A stretch of DNA of 36,704 bases, taken from NCBI GenBank assembly GCA_024275565.1, contig JAJRYY010000049.1, forward strand, positions 1 to 36,704, written 5' to 3'. The position numbers were made by a program, and so were the translations under genes. This stretch comes from Planctomycetota bacterium. Its GTDB lineage: Bacteria; Planctomycetota; Phycisphaerae; UBA1845. Below are positions 34,628 to 36,704 of this stretch, one piece after another. Within the stretch, counting starts at the first letter, position 1. Every line of letters begins with the position of its first letter. A model generated the notes under the pieces. It did no database searches and was not told where the DNA came from. It worked only from the letters and a program-made list of their open reading frames with translations.

Positions 34628-35920
34628 ATGATCAAAGCAAATGTCGTCATCGCGGACAGGTCAGCCACCTATCGAACTCTGGTTTCCCAAGAGTTCGATC
34701 CAAGCCGATTTGTGGTCCACGAGGCGGCCAATGGCGACGAAGCCATCCAGTTGGCTAACAAGCTCAACCCCGTGATCCTCACCGTCAGCAGGCAATTACC
34801 GGGCAAGGATGGTCTCGAAGTCTGTCGAGCGATTGTGTCCAACGCGTCGTTGGCGGGTACCACCGTCGTCATGATCACGGGCAATGATTCGACAGTAGAA
34901 CGCGAGCAGGCCTTTGAAGCGGGGGCGGTCCGATTCCTCACAAAGGGATTCACACGGGGAGAATTGGCGCTCTACACCGAAAGCATCTTAAGAAGGCGGG
35001 GACAACTGGCGGGCCTGCGGATCCTCGTCGTCGATGACAGCAATACAATCCGCTCAATGATCACGCGCGTGCTCGAGTCGGAAGGCGCCATCATCCGGGA
35101 GGCCGACGATGGTACGACCGCGCTGATTGCAATCGCGGAACCGGACTACGAACCTGATGTCATCCTGACGGACTTCCACATGCCGAACATGGACGGTATT
35201 CAACTGGTCGAAGCATTTCGCCGGGAGAACACCTGGACCCCGGTCTTATTTCTGTCAGCCTCTGAGGGTTTCGACGCCGTAGCACGAGCCCTCGACGCTG
35301 GTGCTAGTGATTTTATTCGTAAACCCTTTGAAGCAACAGAGCTGCTCGCAAGGATCCGTTCATTCGCCAAGATGGCAGCGATGGCCAAGGAACTCCATAC
35401 CAGAGCGATCACTGACTCGCTTACCGGGCTGTTCAATCGTGGTGAAGCATTCGATCGACTTGAATCACTCTTCAAATCGGCCAGAAAATCGCACGCCTCC
35501 TTCTCCTGCATCCTGATCGACTGTGACCACTTCAAGAACATCAATGACACTTACGGCCACCATGCGGGCGATGAAGTTTTGCGCATGCTCGCGAAGAAAT
35601 TTAAAAAACACTTCAAGATGAATGACTCCGCCTGCCGCATCGGTGGTGAAGAATTTCTCATCCTCTGCCCATCTGTCGAAACAGACCAGGCCCTTGCAAA
35701 GGCCGAAACACTCCGCAAGGAAGTTGAGAATGAGACCATTACCTGCGACGCGATCACCATCAATGTGACGATCAGCCTCGGTGTCGCCAGCTTTCACTCA
35801 GATCTTGCCACATTCGAAGACCTCATTAAACAGGCTGACATCGCAGTGTATGAAGCCAAAAATACTGGTCGAAACAAGGTCGTCGTCGCCAGCCGGGAAA
35901 CTCCAGCCCTGTCCATTTGA
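34628..35920 (+). CDS. Two-receiver diguanylate cyclase (REC-REC-GGDEF, PleD-like)
   Basis: A 430-residue signalling protein that makes cyclic di-GMP. The start at 34628 has GGAG 10 bases upstream. The first receiver (5-120) is degenerate: the acidic pair reads AD, and the phosphoacceptor Asp is replaced by Ser54 (TVSRQLPGKDG), although Lys106 remains. The second (130-245) is intact: Asp136-Asp137, phosphoacceptor Asp182 (LTDFHMPNMDG) and Lys232 (IRKPF). The cyclase domain (260-420) has ITDSLTGLFNR, CDHFKNINDTYGH and the catalytic GGEEF (339-343). The inhibitory I-site RxxD reads KMND (330-333), so product inhibition may be lost. Its partner histidine kinase is not in the window. Confidence 0.92.
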   Translation: MIKANVVIADRSATYRTLVSQEFDPSRFVVHEAANGDEAIQLANKLNPVILTVSRQLPGKDGLEVCRAIVSNASLAGTTVVMITGNDSTVEREQAFEAGAVRFLTKGFTRGELALYTESILRRRGQLAGLRILVVDDSNTIRSMITRVLESEGAIIREADDGTTALIAIAEPDYEPDVILTDFHMPNMDGIQLVEAFRRENTWTPVLFLSASEGFDAVARALDAGASDFIRKPFEATELLARIRSFAKMAAMAKELHTRAITDSLTGLFNRGEAFDRLESLFKSARKSHASFSCILIDCDHFKNINDTYGHHAGDEVLRMLAKKFKKHFKMNDSACRIGGEEFLILCPSVETDQALAKAETLRKEVENETITCDAITINVTISLGVASFHSDLATFEDLIKQADIAVYEAKNTGRNKVVVASRETPALSI

Positions 35921-35944
35921 CGAGAAGAAATTTCTCGCAACATC

Positions 35945-35983
35945 CCTCTGTAACACTCCTCTGCAACACCCCTCCGAAACACC
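35945..35983. repeat. Three 13-bp tandem repeats after the cyclase gene
   Basis: Units cctctgtaacact, cctctgcaacacc and cctccgaaacacc begin 25 bp after the stop. They are part of the 496-bp gene-free stretch 35921-36416, which also holds the 26-bp array at 36061 and the palindrome at 36257. Confidence 0.8.
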
Positions 35984-36060
35984 CCATCGCGACGCCAGGA
36001 CTGCTCCACTGAAGAGTTCCTTCTGCCTTACCCACTTCGCCGCCGTCGATCCACACCGCA

Positions 36061-36138
36061 GACATCAATCCAAACCATCCCGGGACGAGGTCAATCCAAA
36101 CTAGCCAGGGGCGAGATCAATCAAACCACCTCGGGGGG
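36061..36138. repeat. Three 26-bp tandem repeats
   Basis: Units at 36061-36086, 36087-36112 and 36113-36138 share GA(C/G/A)(A/G)TCAATCcAAAC followed by a GC-rich half. Divergence between copies is moderate. Confidence 0.75.
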
Positions 36139-36256
36139 AGGAGATGCTCCGCCCGGTCATCTTTCATCTGGAGGCGTGACCGGTGCTTCTGATATTGTCG
36201 TAAATTGTCCGGTTTGAGGCATGACGTCCGGCTGACACGTCTCAGGCGGGATCGCT

Positions 36257-36272
36257 TCTCTCAATTGAGAGA
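36257..36272. promoter_or_regulatory. 16-bp perfect palindrome upstream of the ECF sigma gene
   Basis: TCTCTCAATTGAGAGA lies 145 bp before the sigma factor start. Related half words (aattgtccgg, acaattgagcgg) flank it at 36203 and 36326. A dimeric repressor site is possible but no regulator is identified. Confidence 0.4.
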
Positions 36273-36416
36273 TTGAACACCTGCAGACGAGGTTTTCGGC
36301 TTGTTTTCGTGGGTCCGTGTTGCGACAATTGAGCGGGCACAAAAAGGGGTGAATAACGCTATATATCTGAAGCTCAGGCGTTCATTGTTCATTAGTTCCA
36401 TGCAGGATGACCGCAA

Positions 36417-36704
36417 ATGGCGAGCGTATTGACGAGTACGGATTTGAGTTCATTGAATGAGCTTGTCGAGGCAGCGAACGGTAGATGCCGTGGTGCTGTC
36501 GATCAGCTCCTTCCCGTGGTGTATGACGAACTGCGAAGGATGGCTGCGGACTACCTCCGGGGCGAGCGCATGGACCACACGCTGGATGCCACCGCGCTGG
36601 TACACGAAGCCTACATGAAACTGGTGAATCAGCGGACGATTGGGTGGAACGATCGGAAGCAGTTTTTTGCAGTGGCTTCCAAGGTGATGCGGCGGGTTCT
36701 GGTG
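36417..36704 (+). CDS. ECF-type RNA polymerase sigma factor, 5' part (runs off the window)
   Basis: The first 96 codons of a sigma-70 family factor, open to the window edge. The start at 36417 has AGGA about 9 bases upstream. ELVEAANGRCRGAVDQLLPVVYDELRRMAADYLRGER and HTLDATALVHEAYMKLVNQ, then FFAVASKVMRRVLV, match sigma region 2 of the ECF subgroup that is very abundant in planctomycetes and Acidobacteria and often sits next to a Ser/Thr protein kinase (from memory). Region 4 lies outside the window. The target genes cannot be inferred. Confidence 0.9.
   Translation, partial: MASVLTSTDLSSLNELVEAANGRCRGAVDQLLPVVYDELRRMAADYLRGERMDHTLDATALVHEAYMKLVNQRTIGWNDRKQFFAVASKVMRRVLV

Overview
The window looks like chromosome from a planctomycete, most likely of the Phycisphaerae type (inference). 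The signs are secreted proteins ending in dockerin-like Asp-Gly-Asp calcium loops, an ECF sigma factor of the kind planctomycetes carry in many copies, a peptidoglycan recycling locus in a Gram-negative-style cell, and several dispersed palindromic repeats. Gene density is high, gene pairs often overlap by ATGA, and there are no phage genes, transposases or CRISPR arrays. Two genes are interrupted, one by a frameshift and one by an in-frame stop, so either real decay or draft-assembly errors are possible.

Layout. 1-5320: a secreted dockerin-type protein, then a tightly overlapping minus-strand operon (DUF983 zinc-ribbon membrane protein, trypsin-like lipoprotein, YbaK-type tRNA deacylase, YjbQ), then a frameshifted cohesin-like/dockerin protein. 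5320-8200: a repeat-rich spacer, a B12-binding radical SAM protein and a methyltransferase. 8200-13260: ileS and dprA, separated by a 29-bp perfect hairpin. 13460-19625: tRNA-Thr(UGU) and a CzcA-type heavy-metal efflux system, with an adaptor carrying four C-x2-H-x6-C-x2-C metal-binding motifs and a small Cys-rich secreted protein. 19740-27006: a cluster that together forms a muropeptide and MurNAc recycling pathway (amidase, dipeptide epimerase, SpoIID-like protein, MurQ, sodium-solute symporter, ROK sugar kinase). 27010-31201: hsp20-lon-rlmN operon. 31262-32705: panB and a DUF151 bifunctional nuclease. 32837-36704: a degenerate arabinokinase-like GHMP protein, a REC-REC-GGDEF diguanylate cyclase and the start of an ECF sigma factor.

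Two things stand out. First, the recycling cluster covers most steps from sacculus fragments to usable sugar and amino acids, yet its murQ has an internal TAA. Second, short tandem repeats of 12 to 33 bp sit at or across the starts and ends of more than ten genes, usually in frame. This looks like a genome-wide duplication habit that repeatedly remodels protein termini. Promoters of the TTGACN-17 bp-TANNNT type can be read at several genes, and two of them (19589 and 31298) place transcription starts at the start codon itself.
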